A stretch of DNA of 64,000 nucleotides from assembly GCF_017356015.1 (NCBI RefSeq), contig NZ_JAFIQV010000013.1:62001-126000 (forward strand), written 5' to 3'. A program made the position numbers and the translations under genes. This document shows positions 33,253-42,577 of the stretch, in pieces. The notes under the pieces were generated by a model. The model was not told the DNA's origin, ran no database searches, and worked only from the letters and a program-made list of their open reading frames with translations. Within the stretch, counting starts at the first letter, position 1. Each line of letters begins with the position of its first letter. The stretch comes from Azospirillum sp. SYSU D00513. Its GTDB lineage: Bacteria; Pseudomonadota; Alphaproteobacteria; Azospirillales; Azospirillaceae.

Positions 33253-35091
33253 TTACTGGGCCGCCTTCGGACCGTCCGCCGGAGCGGCGGGGGCCTTCGG
33301 CTTGGGCAGGTCGAGCTTCAGGTGAAGTTCCTTCAGCCGGCTGGCATCGACCGGGGCCGGCGCCTGCATCAGGAGATCCTCCGCGCGCTGGTTCAGCGGG
33401 AAGGCGATGACCTCGCGGATGTTCGGCTCGTCGGCCAGCAGCATGACGATGCGGTCGATGCCCGGTGCGGAGCCGCCGTGCGGCGGGGCGCCGAGCTTGA
33501 AGGCGCTGAGCATGCCGCCGAAGCGGGCTTCCAGCTCCTCCGCGCCATAGCCGGCGATCTCGAAGGCCTTGTACATGACTTCCGGCAGATGGTTCCGGAT
33601 GGCGCCCGAGGACAGCTCGATGCCGTTGCAGACGATGTCGTACTGGTAGGCCTTGATGTCGAGCGGGTTCATGGTCTGGAGCGCTTCCAGACCGCCCTGC
33701 GGCATCGAGAAGGGGTTGTGGGAGAAGATGACCTTCCCAGTCTCCTCGTCCATCTCGTACATCGGGAAGTCCACGATCCAGCAGAAGCGGAAGGCGTTCT
33801 TCTCGATGAGGTCCAGCTCCTCGCCGATGCGGGTGCGGGCGAAGCCGGCCAGCTTGGCGGCGGCGGCCGGCTGGTCGCAGACGAAGAAGACGGCATCGCC
33901 GTCCTCCAGCCCGGCGAGCTTGCGCAGCTCGGCCTGGGCGGCCTCCGGCACGAACTTGGCGATCGGGCCCTTGCCGCCGGCGGCCTCGAACAGGATGTAG
34001 CCGAGGCCCGGCGCGCCCAGTCCGCGCGCCCAGTCGTTCAGCTTGTCGAAGAAGCTGCGCGGCCGGTCGGCGACGTTCGGGGCGCGGATCGCGCGCACGA
34101 CACCGCCCTTGTCCACCACCTGGCGGAAGGCGCGGAACTCCACGTCGTCGCGCTTGAAGACTTCGGTCACGTCGGTGATGACCAGTGGGTTGCGCAGGTC
34201 CGGCTTGTCGTTGCCGTATTTCAGCATCGACTCGGCGAAGGTGATGCGCCGGAAGGGCGGCTTGTCCACCGCGGGCGGGGTCTCGCGGCGGAAGCCGCCG
34301 AACTCGTCGAACAGGCCGCCCAGCACCGGCTCGATCGCCGCGAAGACGTCGTCCTGCGTGACGTAGGACATCTCGAAATCGAGCTGGTAGAACTCGCCCG
34401 GGCTGCGGTCGGCGCGCGCGTCCTCGTCGCGGAAGCAGGGGGCGATCTGGAAGTAGCGGTCGAAGCCGGCGACCATCAGCAGCTGCTTGAACTGCTGCGG
34501 CGCCTGCGGCAGCGCGTAGAAGCGGCCGGGATGGTTGCGGCTCGGCACCAGATAGTCGCGCGCGCCCTCCGGCGAGGAGGCGGTGAGGATCGGCGTCTGG
34601 AACTCGGTGAAGCCCTGGTCGATCATGCGGCGGCGCGCCGAGGCGATGACCTTGGAACGCAGAATGATGTTCTCGTGCAGGCGCTCGCGGCGCAGGTCGA
34701 CGAAGCGGTAGCGCAGGCGCACGTCCTCGCCCGTGTCCGTGTCCTGGTTGACCGGGAACGGGATCTGATCGGCCTCGCCCTGCACCGTCAGTTCGGCGAT
34801 CTGCAGCTCGATGCGGCCGGTCGGCATCTTGTCGTTGATGGTATCGTCCGTGCGCTTCACCACCTTGCCGGTCACCGTGATGACCGACTCCAGACGGAGG
34901 CGCTCCGCGGTCTTGAAGGCCGGGTTCGACGTGTCGACCACGCACTGGGTCAGGCCATAATGATCGCGCAGGTCGATGAACAGAAGCTGTCCATGGTCGC
35001 GCTTGCGGTTGATCCAGCCCGACAGGCGGACGGTCTGCCCGGCATTTTCCTCGCGGAGCTGACCGCAAGTGTGCGTGCGGTAGGGGTGCAT
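33253..35091 (-). CDS. aspS: aspartyl-tRNA synthetase, probably non-discriminating
   Basis: 612 residues; class II synthetase that charges tRNA with aspartate. Seen: the OB anticodon domain ([20 protein letters not shown] in parts), motif 2 [20 protein letters not shown] (read in part), GAD insert, and motif 3 [14 protein letters not shown]33 in KRDHGQ corresponds to the residue linked in Pseudomonas to non-discriminating enzymes that also charge tRNA-Asn for GatCAB. A Lys/Pro/Ala-rich tail ([16 protein letters not shown]) extends the C-terminus. It is divergent from rnd. Confidence 0.97.
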   Translation of the reverse strand: MHPYRTHTCGQLREENAGQTVRLSGWINRKRDHGQLLFIDLRDHYGLTQCVVDTSNPAFKTAERLRLESVITVTGKVVKRTDDTINDKMPTGRIELQIAELTVQGEADQIPFPVNQDTDTGEDVRLRYRFVDLRRERLHENIILRSKVIASARRRMIDQGFTEFQTPILTASSPEGARDYLVPSRNHPGRFYALPQAPQQFKQLLMVAGFDRYFQIAPCFRDEDARADRSPGEFYQLDFEMSYVTQDDVFAAIEPVLGGLFDEFGGFRRETPPAVDKPPFRRITFAESMLKYGNDKPDLRNPLVITDVTEVFKRDDVEFRAFRQVVDKGGVVRAIRAPNVADRPRSFFDKLNDWARGLGAPGLGYILFEAAGGKGPIAKFVPEAAQAELRKLAGLEDGDAVFFVCDQPAAAAKLAGFARTRIGEELDLIEKNAFRFCWIVDFPMYEMDEETGKVIFSHNPFSMPQGGLEALQTMNPLDIKAYQYDIVCNGIELSSGAIRNHLPEVMYKAFEIAGYGAEELEARFGGMLSAFKLGAPPHGGSAPGIDRIVMLLADEPNIREVIAFPLNQRAEDLLMQAPAPVDASRLKELHLKLDLPKPKAPAAPADGPKAAQ

Positions 35092-35255
35092 GGTCGAAAC
35101 ACCTTAAAAAACGTCGAATTTCAGCGCGAAACGGCGGGGCGACACACCACACCGAAGGCGCCGGATTGTCAAGAAGCCATCCGAGGGCCGGCCCGGTGAA
35201 AATATGGCCGAAGCGCGCACTTTCGCGCGCGCTTGCGCTCGTGTATGAAACGTTC

Positions 35256-36410
35256 ATGACGCTGATCACGACCACCGACGCCCTGGACTCCTTTTGCCGC
35301 TCGCTCGCGGGGACCGAATACATAACGGTCGACACCGAGTTCCTCCGCGAGAAGACCTACTGGCCGCAACTTTGCCTGGTGCAGATCGGGGGGCCGGACG
35401 GCGCGGTCGCCATCGACCCGCTGGCCGAGGGCATCGACCTGGCGCCGCTCTACGCGCTGATGGCGGACCCGAGCATCCTGAAGGTGTTCCACGCCGCGCG
35501 GCAGGACGTCGAGATCTTCCTCCACCTGTCGGGCAAGATTCCGGCCCCGCTGTTCGACACTCAGGTCGCCGCCATGGTCTGCGGCTTTGGGGAGAGCGTC
35601 AGCTACGAGACGCTGGTGACCAAGCTCGCCGGCGCGCGCATCGACAAGTCGAGCCGCTTCACGGACTGGTCGCACCGCCCATTGACCGAGCGGCAGCTGA
35701 CCTACGCGCTGGCCGACGTCATCCATCTGCGCCCCGCCTACGAGAAGCTGAAGCGGCGCCTCGCCCGCACGGGCCGCGCCCATTGGCTTGAGGAGGAGAT
35801 GGCGGTGCTGACGCAGCCCTCCACCTACCAGGCCGATCCCGAGACGAGCTGGATGCGGTTGAAGGTGCGGACCAACAAGCCGCGCTTCGTCGCCGTGCTG
35901 AAGGAACTGGCGGCCTGGCGCGAGCGCGAGGCGCAGCGCCGCGACCTGCCCCGTTCCCGCGTGCTGCGCGACGAGGCGCTGCTGGAGATCGCGGCGAACG
36001 CCCCGGCGACGGTGGACGATCTCGCCCGCACCCGCGGTCTGGGCCGCAGCATCGCGGAGGGCCGGCAGGGCACCGACATATTGGCCGCCGTGCAGCGCGC
36101 CACCGACATTCCGGAATCGGAGCTGCCGCCGCTGGAGCCACGCGAGGAGCCGCCGGCCGGGCTTCAGCCGACGGTGGAGCTTCTGCGCGTCCTGCTGAAG
36201 ATGAAGTGCGAGGAGAACAACGTCGCGCCAAAGCTCGTCGCCTCCTCCAGCGACCTGGAAGCCATAGCGGCCGACGATGCCGCCGACGTCCAGCCAATGC
36301 ATGGCTGGCGCCGCGAGCTGTTTGGCGAGGACGCGCTGGCCCTGAAGCATGGACGTCTGGCCCTCTCGATCGTGGACCGGCGGGTCCGGATCATCCCCGT
36401 GGCGCAATAA
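35256..36410 (+). CDS. rnd: ribonuclease D
   Basis: 384 residues. The DEDD 3'-5' exonuclease domain has VDTEFLREKTYWPQLCLVQIG (motif I), FHAARQDVEIF (II) and LTYALADVIHLRPAY (III, with Tyr), which together bind the two metals that trim tRNA 3' ends. An HRDC domain (about 215-285) and C-terminal helical part follow. ATG 35256 fits the domain start; the frame is open for 30 codons further but that would run into the aspS promoter. Divergent from aspS by 165 bp. Confidence 0.96.
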   Translation: MTLITTTDALDSFCRSLAGTEYITVDTEFLREKTYWPQLCLVQIGGPDGAVAIDPLAEGIDLAPLYALMADPSILKVFHAARQDVEIFLHLSGKIPAPLFDTQVAAMVCGFGESVSYETLVTKLAGARIDKSSRFTDWSHRPLTERQLTYALADVIHLRPAYEKLKRRLARTGRAHWLEEEMAVLTQPSTYQADPETSWMRLKVRTNKPRFVAVLKELAAWREREAQRRDLPRSRVLRDEALLEIAANAPATVDDLARTRGLGRSIAEGRQGTDILAAVQRATDIPESELPPLEPREEPPAGLQPTVELLRVLLKMKCEENNVAPKLVASSSDLEAIAADDAADVQPMHGWRRELFGEDALALKHGRLALSIVDRRVRIIPVAQ

Positions 36411-36546
36411 AGGCGCCCAGCCCCGCCAAGATGCATCGCGCATGGGCGCTTTTCGCCCAAACCCATGCATGGAGATCCGTGCATGCAGGTCCGTGCACGG
36501 CGCGCACTTGCAACATTTCGCCGCAATTCGAAGAAAAATCGTTTTA
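36411..36546. repeat. non-coding leader with hairpin and 14-nt tandem repeats
   Basis: After rnd there is GGGCG-CTTTT-CGCCC (about 36444-36458), a possible weak terminator. Then TGCATGGAGATCCG (36466-36479) and TGCATGCAGGTCCG (36480-36493) are tandem 14-nt repeats, followed by a partial third copy TGCACGG (36494-36500). The DNA then becomes AT-rich and leads into the CtrA box. The whole gap to the next start is about 345 bp. Confidence 0.5.
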
Positions 36547-36561
36547 TTAACGACGCATTAA
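36547..36561. promoter_or_regulatory. perfect CtrA box
   Basis: TTAA (36547-36550), 7 nt, TTAA (36558-36561): an exact match to the CtrA consensus TTAA-N7-TTAA in AT-rich DNA, about 196 bp upstream of the degenerate GGDEF/EAL gene. In Alphaproteobacteria CtrA controls cell-cycle and motility genes. Confidence 0.6.
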
Positions 36562-36756
36562 TGCCTAGGGCGGACGATTGGTGCTAAAATCAGAAGGCCT
36601 GTCCATGCCTTCCCGCTTTCGTTGAGGCCATACAACGGGTTCATCCAGGGCTGTTTGGCGGACATCGGGCGGCGGCTTGCTCCTTCAGGGGGGCTGCTGG
36701 GCGGGGAGCTAAGGACCGGGCGCATGCGGCGCCGCAGAGGGCAGGAGATTTCGGCG

Positions 36757-38046
36757 ATGAACAGGTTCGACGGCAGAGCACCGATGGGACGGGACCGCGT
36801 CCGGCTGTCCACGTCGGAGAAGCAGGCCGCCGTCGCCGCCGCGAAGGACGCCCGTCCGGAATTCGACAACGACAAGCTGCTGAACCTGCTGCGCTCCGCG
36901 AAGAGCGAATTGCAGGGCATGCGGCTCATCCACATGCACCTGTCGCTGCTGAAGGACCGTGATCCCTCCAGCCAGATGATCGTGCGCACCATCATCCAGG
37001 AGCTGGCGACCAAGGCCTCCTTCCTTCAGTCCTTCAACATCTCCAACGGCGACGTCATCATCCTCTACAAGGGATTGAAGCTGACCGGCGTGACCGACAT
37101 CTGCCAGAAGGTGGAGCAGGTCTTCCTGTCCAAGACGACGTTGACGGGACCGAACCCGTACAAGGAATATTCGCTCTATTCCATCATGGAGCTGGCGTTG
37201 AACTTCATCAACGTCATCCGTTTCATGGAGGATCTGCAGGCCGGCGAAAGCGGTGGTGGCGTCACGGAAACCAAACCGCCGATCACGCTGGAGGAGCTGG
37301 GCAAGCTCGAACGCTCGATGCAGATGTTCGACCTGTCGCCCTTCCTCTTCAACCAGGCGATCGCCAGCCTAACGCCCGACGCCACGGACGAGATGGAGTA
37401 TTACGAACTCTACATCTCCATCAAGCTGCTGCAGGAGCGGCTCTGCCCGGACTACGACATCACCGCGAACAAGTGGCTGTTCAACTACTTCACGGCCAAT
37501 CTGGACCAGTCGGTGCTGCGCGCGCTCAACCACGGCATGAGCTTCATGCGCGGGCGGCGCATCGGCATCAACATCAATCTCTCGACGGTCATTTCCACGG
37601 GATTCGTGAAATTCGACGAGCGGCTGCCGATCGACTTCCGCGGGCAGGTCGTGCTGGAAATCTCCAAGGGCGACCTCATCGAGAACCTCTCGCTCTTCAA
37701 CGAGGTCGTGGACTTCGCCCAGGACCGCCGCTACGGGATCGCGGTGGACGGGCTGAACCCCTTCTGGGTCACGAACTTCGACCTGGAATATCTGAACGCC
37801 GATTATGCGAAGATCTTCTGGTCCACCGACATGCTTGAGATGGACCCGGCCTTCGAGAAGCACTTCTTCGACCGGATCGCCGAGCAGGACCGCTGCAAGT
37901 TCATCCTGGCGCGCTGCGACAGCGTGTCGAGCCTCGTCTACGCGCAGAAGGCCGGCATCAAATTCGTGCAGGGCCGCGCGGTGGACAACATCATCCGCAA
38001 GGGCGTCAGCGTCCGCGACGCCATCGCCCACGCGAAGATGGTCTGA
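36757..38046 (+). CDS. degenerate GGDEF-EAL domain protein (probable c-di-GMP effector or scaffold)
   Basis: 429 residues, soluble. The N-terminal half (about 45-180) has a GGDEF-like layout in which the active-site loop reads SNGDVIILYKG, so cyclase residues are missing. The C-terminal half (about 230-425) follows the EAL fold: ININLSTVISTGF, VVLEISKGDL, YGIAVDGLNPFW where DDFGTG is expected, YLNADYAKIFWS for the LKID strand, and AGIKFVQGRAVDN for the G-QG loop. The EAL motif and most metal ligands are gone, so no hydrolysis is expected. AGGAG lies 10 nt before ATG 36757. Confidence 0.8.
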   Translation: MNRFDGRAPMGRDRVRLSTSEKQAAVAAAKDARPEFDNDKLLNLLRSAKSELQGMRLIHMHLSLLKDRDPSSQMIVRTIIQELATKASFLQSFNISNGDVIILYKGLKLTGVTDICQKVEQVFLSKTTLTGPNPYKEYSLYSIMELALNFINVIRFMEDLQAGESGGGVTETKPPITLEELGKLERSMQMFDLSPFLFNQAIASLTPDATDEMEYYELYISIKLLQERLCPDYDITANKWLFNYFTANLDQSVLRALNHGMSFMRGRRIGININLSTVISTGFVKFDERLPIDFRGQVVLEISKGDLIENLSLFNEVVDFAQDRRYGIAVDGLNPFWVTNFDLEYLNADYAKIFWSTDMLEMDPAFEKHFFDRIAEQDRCKFILARCDSVSSLVYAQKAGIKFVQGRAVDNIIRKGVSVRDAIAHAKMV

Positions 38047-38053
38047 ACGGAGC

Positions 38054-38085
38054 GGAAGGGACCCGGGCTTTCCGGGGTCCCTTCC
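38054..38085. terminator. bidirectional terminator between the EAL-like gene and ppx
   Basis: An 11-bp stem GGAAGGGACCC (38054-38064) and complement (38075-38085) with a 10-nt loop lies between convergent genes; two more G-C pairs can form in the loop. Confidence 0.7.
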
Positions 38086-38106
38086 CTGCCGCCGCCCTTA
38101 TTTTCC

Positions 38107-39615
38107 TTATTCCGCCGCCTGGGGCCGCGCGACGAGCATCTCGCCCTTGCGGTTGAGCGCCTTCGCCAGGGAGTCAAGGCGGCGCTGCACCACCTCGCCG
38201 CCGGGAACGCTGCCGTCCTCCGGCAGGGTCAGCAGAAGGCTGTCCCCGGTCACCCTCAAACTGGTCCGCTGCAGCAGAGCCGAACCGCCGCCGGTCAGCG
38301 TGTGCGCCAGCCGCAGGGCGAGACCGAGCACGAGCGCCTTCGTCGCCTGCGCGTCGGAGAGCAGCGAGCGCGCGCCCGACGTCAGCGCCCCATCGAGCAC
38401 GCCCGCGTAGCGAGCGTGGCCGGTCAGCGCCAGGAAGGCGCGCTCCGGATGGTCCACCGCCGGGAAGGGGAAGCGCAGGATGCGCAGGAAGGCGTGCTCC
38501 GCCCGGTAGTCGGGATGGTCCACCCAGCCGACGTCGGTCAGCGTGCAGGCCGCGTGGCGCAGCCTTTGCGCCGCGTCGTCCTCCCCGGCGAACAGGCCGG
38601 CCGTCCAGGCGAAGAGCTGCGAGGGGTCGCTCAGCCGCCCGAAGCGCGTCGTCCAGTCGTCCGCGGCGGACAGCAGCGGGTCCTTCAGCCGCTGCTCCGG
38701 GGTCAGCAGCGACAGCAGGTGCCCCTCGCGCAGGCCGTAGGCCGAGAAGACCACGTGCGAGGGCTGGGCCGCGCGCAGCAGCCGCTCGAACACCAGCGCC
38801 GCGAAGGGAAGCGTGTCGCCCCGGCGGCGCGAGCCCGACAGCTTCTCCAGCGACGACTTGCTCTGCCTGGCGATCAGCGCCGCGAAGTCACGGGCCTCCG
38901 ACGCCGGCATGCGGTAGCCGTGGATGATGTGCAGGGGGTGGTTCACCTGCTCCATGTGCAGCTTGGCGAGCGCCCGCCAGCTTCCGCCCACCGGGTGGAA
39001 GGGCCGCCCCTTGGCCGTGCCGAGCCAGTCCAGCCGCTCGAAATGCTTGTCGACGTACTTCGCCAAGTCGCCCTGGCGGAGCCCCGTCTCCATCAGCCGC
39101 AGCGGCCCGAGCGGCGTGGTCACCTGCTCGCCGATCTCGCCGCGGGCGAGCGCGACCAGCTCCAGGCTGCCGCCGCCCAGGTCGCCGACCAGCCCGTCCG
39201 CGCCCGGGGTGCCGGACAGCACGCCCATGGCGGAAAGCTGGGCCTCCCGCTCGCCGCTGATCACCTGGACCTGGAGGCCCGTCCGCCGCCCGACCGCCTC
39301 GACGAACTCGGCTCCATCATCGGCATCGCGCACGGCGGCCGTCGCCAGCACGTCCAGCCGGCAGACCCGCATGCTGTCGGCCATGACGCGGAAACGTTCC
39401 AGCGCACCCAGCGCCTGGACCACCCCCTCGGGGTTGAGACGGCCCGTCTTCTCCACGCCGCGGGCCAGCCCGCACAGGAGCTTCTCGTTGAAGATCGGCA
39501 TGGGCGCGCGCTTCAGCCCGTCATAGACGACGAGGCGGATGGAGTTCGAGCCGATGTCGATGACCGCCACCCGTTCGTCCGTGCCGCAGCCCGGGGATGC
39601 CTGATCGTTTGCCAT
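38107..39615 (-). CDS. ppx: exopolyphosphatase / pppGpp phosphatase family (Ppx/GppA)
   Basis: 502 residues of the actin-like Ppx/GppA family: phosphate-1 loop VIDIGSNSIRLVVYDG, VLATAAVRDADDG, phosphate-2 loop LVGDLGGGSLELV, then a C-terminal HD-like region (about 310-500). It removes phosphate from polyphosphate ends; it could also act on pppGpp. It lies 32 nt downstream of ppk start-direction partner on the same strand, forming ppk-ppx, so synthesis and breakdown of polyphosphate are co-transcribed. Confidence 0.95.
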   Translation of the reverse strand: MANDQASPGCGTDERVAVIDIGSNSIRLVVYDGLKRAPMPIFNEKLLCGLARGVEKTGRLNPEGVVQALGALERFRVMADSMRVCRLDVLATAAVRDADDGAEFVEAVGRRTGLQVQVISGEREAQLSAMGVLSGTPGADGLVGDLGGGSLELVALARGEIGEQVTTPLGPLRLMETGLRQGDLAKYVDKHFERLDWLGTAKGRPFHPVGGSWRALAKLHMEQVNHPLHIIHGYRMPASEARDFAALIARQSKSSLEKLSGSRRRGDTLPFAALVFERLLRAAQPSHVVFSAYGLREGHLLSLLTPEQRLKDPLLSAADDWTTRFGRLSDPSQLFAWTAGLFAGEDDAAQRLRHAACTLTDVGWVDHPDYRAEHAFLRILRFPFPAVDHPERAFLALTGHARYAGVLDGALTSGARSLLSDAQATKALVLGLALRLAHTLTGGGSALLQRTSLRVTGDSLLLTLPEDGSVPGGEVVQRRLDSLAKALNRKGEMLVARPQAAE

Positions 39616-39647
39616 GGAACGCGCCGTCTCCCCTGGATGGAACCTGC

Positions 39648-41795
39648 TCAGGACACGGTCCGGAGCTTCAGCCTCGGCGGGGTGCGCTTGGCCGTCAAGG
39701 CGCTGCCCCGGCCCGACAGACTCGGGTTGGTCATGAAGTAGTTGTGTGCACTGAACGCGTCCGGACCCGCCTTGATCCGGTGGTAGGTGCCGTCAGGGCC
39801 GAGAAGCCAGGTGCCGGTCTCGTCCTTGAAGTTCGCCACCATGATCTGGTCGAGAACCTGCTCGTGGACGGTGGGGTTTTCAATCGGAACCAAGGTCTCG
39901 ATGCGGCGGTCGAGGTTGCGCGGCATCCAGTCGGCCGAGGAGATGTACAGCTTGGCATGCGGGCTCGGCAGGCCGTGGCCATTGCCGAAGCAGATGACGC
40001 GGCCATGCTCCAGGAAGCGGCCGATGAGGCTGTGCACGCGGATGTTCTCCGACAGCCCCTTCACGCCCGGCCGCAGGCAGCAGATGCCGCGGATCACCAT
40101 GTCGATCTGGACGCCTTTGCGCGACGCCTCGTAGAGCTTGTCGATGATCTCCGAATCGACGAGTGAGTTCAGCTTCACCCAGATCTGAGCCGGCCGGCCC
40201 GCCTCGGCGTGGGCGATCTCCGCGTCGATCAGCTCCACCAGCCGTTTGCGCAGCGTGATCGGCGCGATGGCGATCTTCTCCAGCACCTTCGGAGTCGCGT
40301 AGCCGGTCATGTAGTTGAACATCGCCGCCGCGTCGTGGCAGAGCGCCGGGTCGCAGGTGAAGAAGGACAGGTCGGTGTAGATCTTCGCCGTGATCGGGTG
40401 ATAGTTGCCCGTCCCGAAATGCACGTAGGAGCGCAGCGCCTTGTTCTCGCGCCGCACCACCATCGACACCTTGGAGTGGGTCTTCAGGTCCACGAAGCCG
40501 TAGACGACCTGCGCGCCGGCGCGCTCCAGGTCGCGCGCCCAGCGGATGTTCGCCTCCTCGTCGAAGCGGGCCTTCAGCTCGATCAGGGCCGTGACCGACT
40601 TGCCTGCCTCCGCCGCCTCAATCAGGGCGGCGACGATGGGGCTGTCCTTGCTGGTGCGGTAGAGCGTCTGCTTGATGGCCGCGACCTGCGGGTCCTGCGC
40701 CGCCTGCCGGATGAACTGCACCACCACGTCGAAGCTCTCATAGGGGTGGTGGACGACGATGTCCTTGTGCCGGATCGCCGCGAAGCAGTCGCCACCGAAG
40801 TCGCGGATGCGCTCGGGGAAGCGGGCGTTGAAGGGGCGGAAGACGAGGTCCGGCCGCTCGTCCACGATCAGGTGGCGGGTGTCCGACAGGCCGATCAGCC
40901 CGTCCAGAACGAAGACGTCGTCGTTCGACACATGGAGCTGGTGGCGCAGGAACTCGCGCAGGTCGGCGGGCATGCCGGCATCGGTGGCCAGCCGGATCAC
41001 GCTGCCCCGGCGGCGGCGCTTCAGCGCGCTTTCGAAGGTGCGGACCAGATCCTCGGCCTCTTCCTCGATCTCGATCTCGCTGTCGCGCAGCACGCGGAAC
41101 ACGCCGTGCGCCTTCACCTGGAAGGGAGGGAACAGCCGGTCGATGAAGAGCATGACCGTGTGTTCGAGCTGGATGAAGCGGATGTCCGAGCCCGGCAGGC
41201 GGATGAAGCGGTCGAGCTGTGCCGGCAGCGGCACCAGCGCGTCGATGTCCTTGCCCTTGTCGGGCGCATGGAGCTGAAGGGCCAGCGAGAAGCCGAGGTT
41301 CGGCAGGAAGGGGAAGGGGTGGGCCGGATCGACCGCGATCGGCGTCAGGAGCGGGAAGATGTCGTCGAGGAACTTGGCCTCCAGCCAGTCCTTCTCCCCC
41401 TCCGTCAGCTCGTCCCCGTCGAGCACGGAGATGCCCGCCTCGCGCAGGTCCTCGCGGATGGTGCGCCAGATCCCCTGCTGGCTGTCCATCAGCTCGATGA
41501 TGCACTGGTTGACGGCGGCGAGCTGCTGAGCCGGGGTCAGGTTCTCCGGACTCGGCGTCTTCACGCCGGCGGCGACCTGCCCTTTCAGGCCGGCCACGCG
41601 CACCATGTAGAACTCATCGAGGTTGCTGGCCGAGATGGACAGGAAGCGCAGCCTCTCCAGGAGGGGGTGATTCGGGTTCGTCGCCTCCTCCAGGACGCGC
41701 TGGTTGAACGCCAGCCAGGAAAGCTCACGGTTGATGAACCGCTCCGGCGCGTTCGGGTCGATGGCAATAACCTCTTTTTCCTGAACAATGGTCAC
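39648..41795 (-). CDS. ppk: polyphosphate kinase 1
   Basis: About 715 residues. PPK1 reversibly makes polyphosphate from ATP. Seen: [17 protein letters not shown] at the N-terminus, two phospholipase-D-like catalytic domains with KTHSKVSM (the phosphorylated His), [11 protein letters not shown] and [14 protein letters not shown]. The usual ATG is absent: GTG 41795 is preferred because GAGG lies 6 nt before it; TTG 41810 adds five residues. It is followed by ppx. The pair and the CYTH-CHAD and SixA-like genes across the divergent promoter make a polyphosphate-linked group. Confidence 0.96.
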   Translation of the reverse strand: MTIVQEKEVIAIDPNAPERFINRELSWLAFNQRVLEEATNPNHPLLERLRFLSISASNLDEFYMVRVAGLKGQVAAGVKTPSPENLTPAQQLAAVNQCIIELMDSQQGIWRTIREDLREAGISVLDGDELTEGEKDWLEAKFLDDIFPLLTPIAVDPAHPFPFLPNLGFSLALQLHAPDKGKDIDALVPLPAQLDRFIRLPGSDIRFIQLEHTVMLFIDRLFPPFQVKAHGVFRVLRDSEIEIEEEAEDLVRTFESALKRRRRGSVIRLATDAGMPADLREFLRHQLHVSNDDVFVLDGLIGLSDTRHLIVDERPDLVFRPFNARFPERIRDFGGDCFAAIRHKDIVVHHPYESFDVVVQFIRQAAQDPQVAAIKQTLYRTSKDSPIVAALIEAAEAGKSVTALIELKARFDEEANIRWARDLERAGAQVVYGFVDLKTHSKVSMVVRRENKALRSYVHFGTGNYHPITAKIYTDLSFFTCDPALCHDAAAMFNYMTGYATPKVLEKIAIAPITLRKRLVELIDAEIAHAEAGRPAQIWVKLNSLVDSEIIDKLYEASRKGVQIDMVIRGICCLRPGVKGLSENIRVHSLIGRFLEHGRVICFGNGHGLPSPHAKLYISSADWMPRNLDRRIETLVPIENPTVHEQVLDQIMVANFKDETGTWLLGPDGTYHRIKAGPDAFSAHNYFMTNPSLSGRGSALTAKRTPPRLKLRTVS

Positions 41796-41994
41796 GGCGG
41801 CCTCGGGCAATCTTCTGGCTGGGGAAGCGGGATCTCTGTCCGGCAGGGCGCCGACACTATACGATCAAGGTTACGGTTTTGAGACAACCGCGCAACTCCC
41901 CACGCTCTCCGGTTCATATCGGATGACAAACAGCCCCGGGGGCTCTCCGTCACGCGCCTTCCTTGGGCAGGACCGCCCGGTATCGAGGACCCTG

Positions 41995-42516
41995 ATGAAA
42001 ACGCTGTACCTGCTGCGCCACGCCAAATCCGCCTGGGACGCCCCCGCCCTTCCCGACCACGACCGGCCGCTCGCCGGGCGCGGCGAACGGGCGGCACCGC
42101 TGGTCGGCCGCTATCTGAAGGAAAAAGGGGTGCTCCCCGATCTCGTGCTCTGCTCCACCGCCCGGCGCGCGCAGGACACCTGCGCTCTGGTGCTGGAGGC
42201 GATGGGAGCGGACCAGGCGCCGGTCGAGCGGGAGCGGCGGCTCTATCTCTGCGGGGCTCAGGTTCTGCTCGACCGGATCCGGGAAGTGCGGGACGAGGTG
42301 TCCTCGCTGATGCTGGTGGCCCACAACCCCGACCTTCACCGGCTGGCTTGGGACCTCGCCGGAAGCGGCGATCCGGCCGCGCGCGAGGCGCTGGAAGAGA
42401 AGTTTCCGACCGGCGCCTGCGCGATCCTCCTGTTCGAGGGACGAAGCTGGCGCGAGATCGCCCCGGCGACGGGCCGGCTTTTGGATTTCGTGCGGCCCCG
42501 CACGCTCGAATCATGA
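41995..42516 (+). CDS. SixA-like phosphohistidine phosphatase
   Basis: 173 residues of the histidine phosphatase superfamily. It starts MKTLYLLRHAKSAWDAPALP with the RHG-type motif (R8-H9-A10), has LCSTARRAQDTC for the second arginine, and LMLVAHNPDLHRL for the second catalytic His. This SixA group removes phosphate from histidine in phosphotransfer proteins such as HPt domains or NPr. AGGAC lies 7 nt before ATG 41995. Its stop is 62 nt before the CYTH-CHAD gene, so the two may be one transcript. Confidence 0.9.
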   Translation: MKTLYLLRHAKSAWDAPALPDHDRPLAGRGERAAPLVGRYLKEKGVLPDLVLCSTARRAQDTCALVLEAMGADQAPVERERRLYLCGAQVLLDRIREVRDEVSSLMLVAHNPDLHRLAWDLAGSGDPAAREALEEKFPTGACAILLFEGRSWREIAPATGRLLDFVRPRTLES

Positions 42517-42577
42517 GCGCGTGCGGTGGACACGCAATAAAATTGAATGCGGCTTAACGCGCGGAGGCGCATGCGCT

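Noticed and set aside
35166-35255. N-terminal extension of rnd
   Set aside because: The extra 30 codons lie in the aspS/rnd divergent promoter and do not match RNase D.
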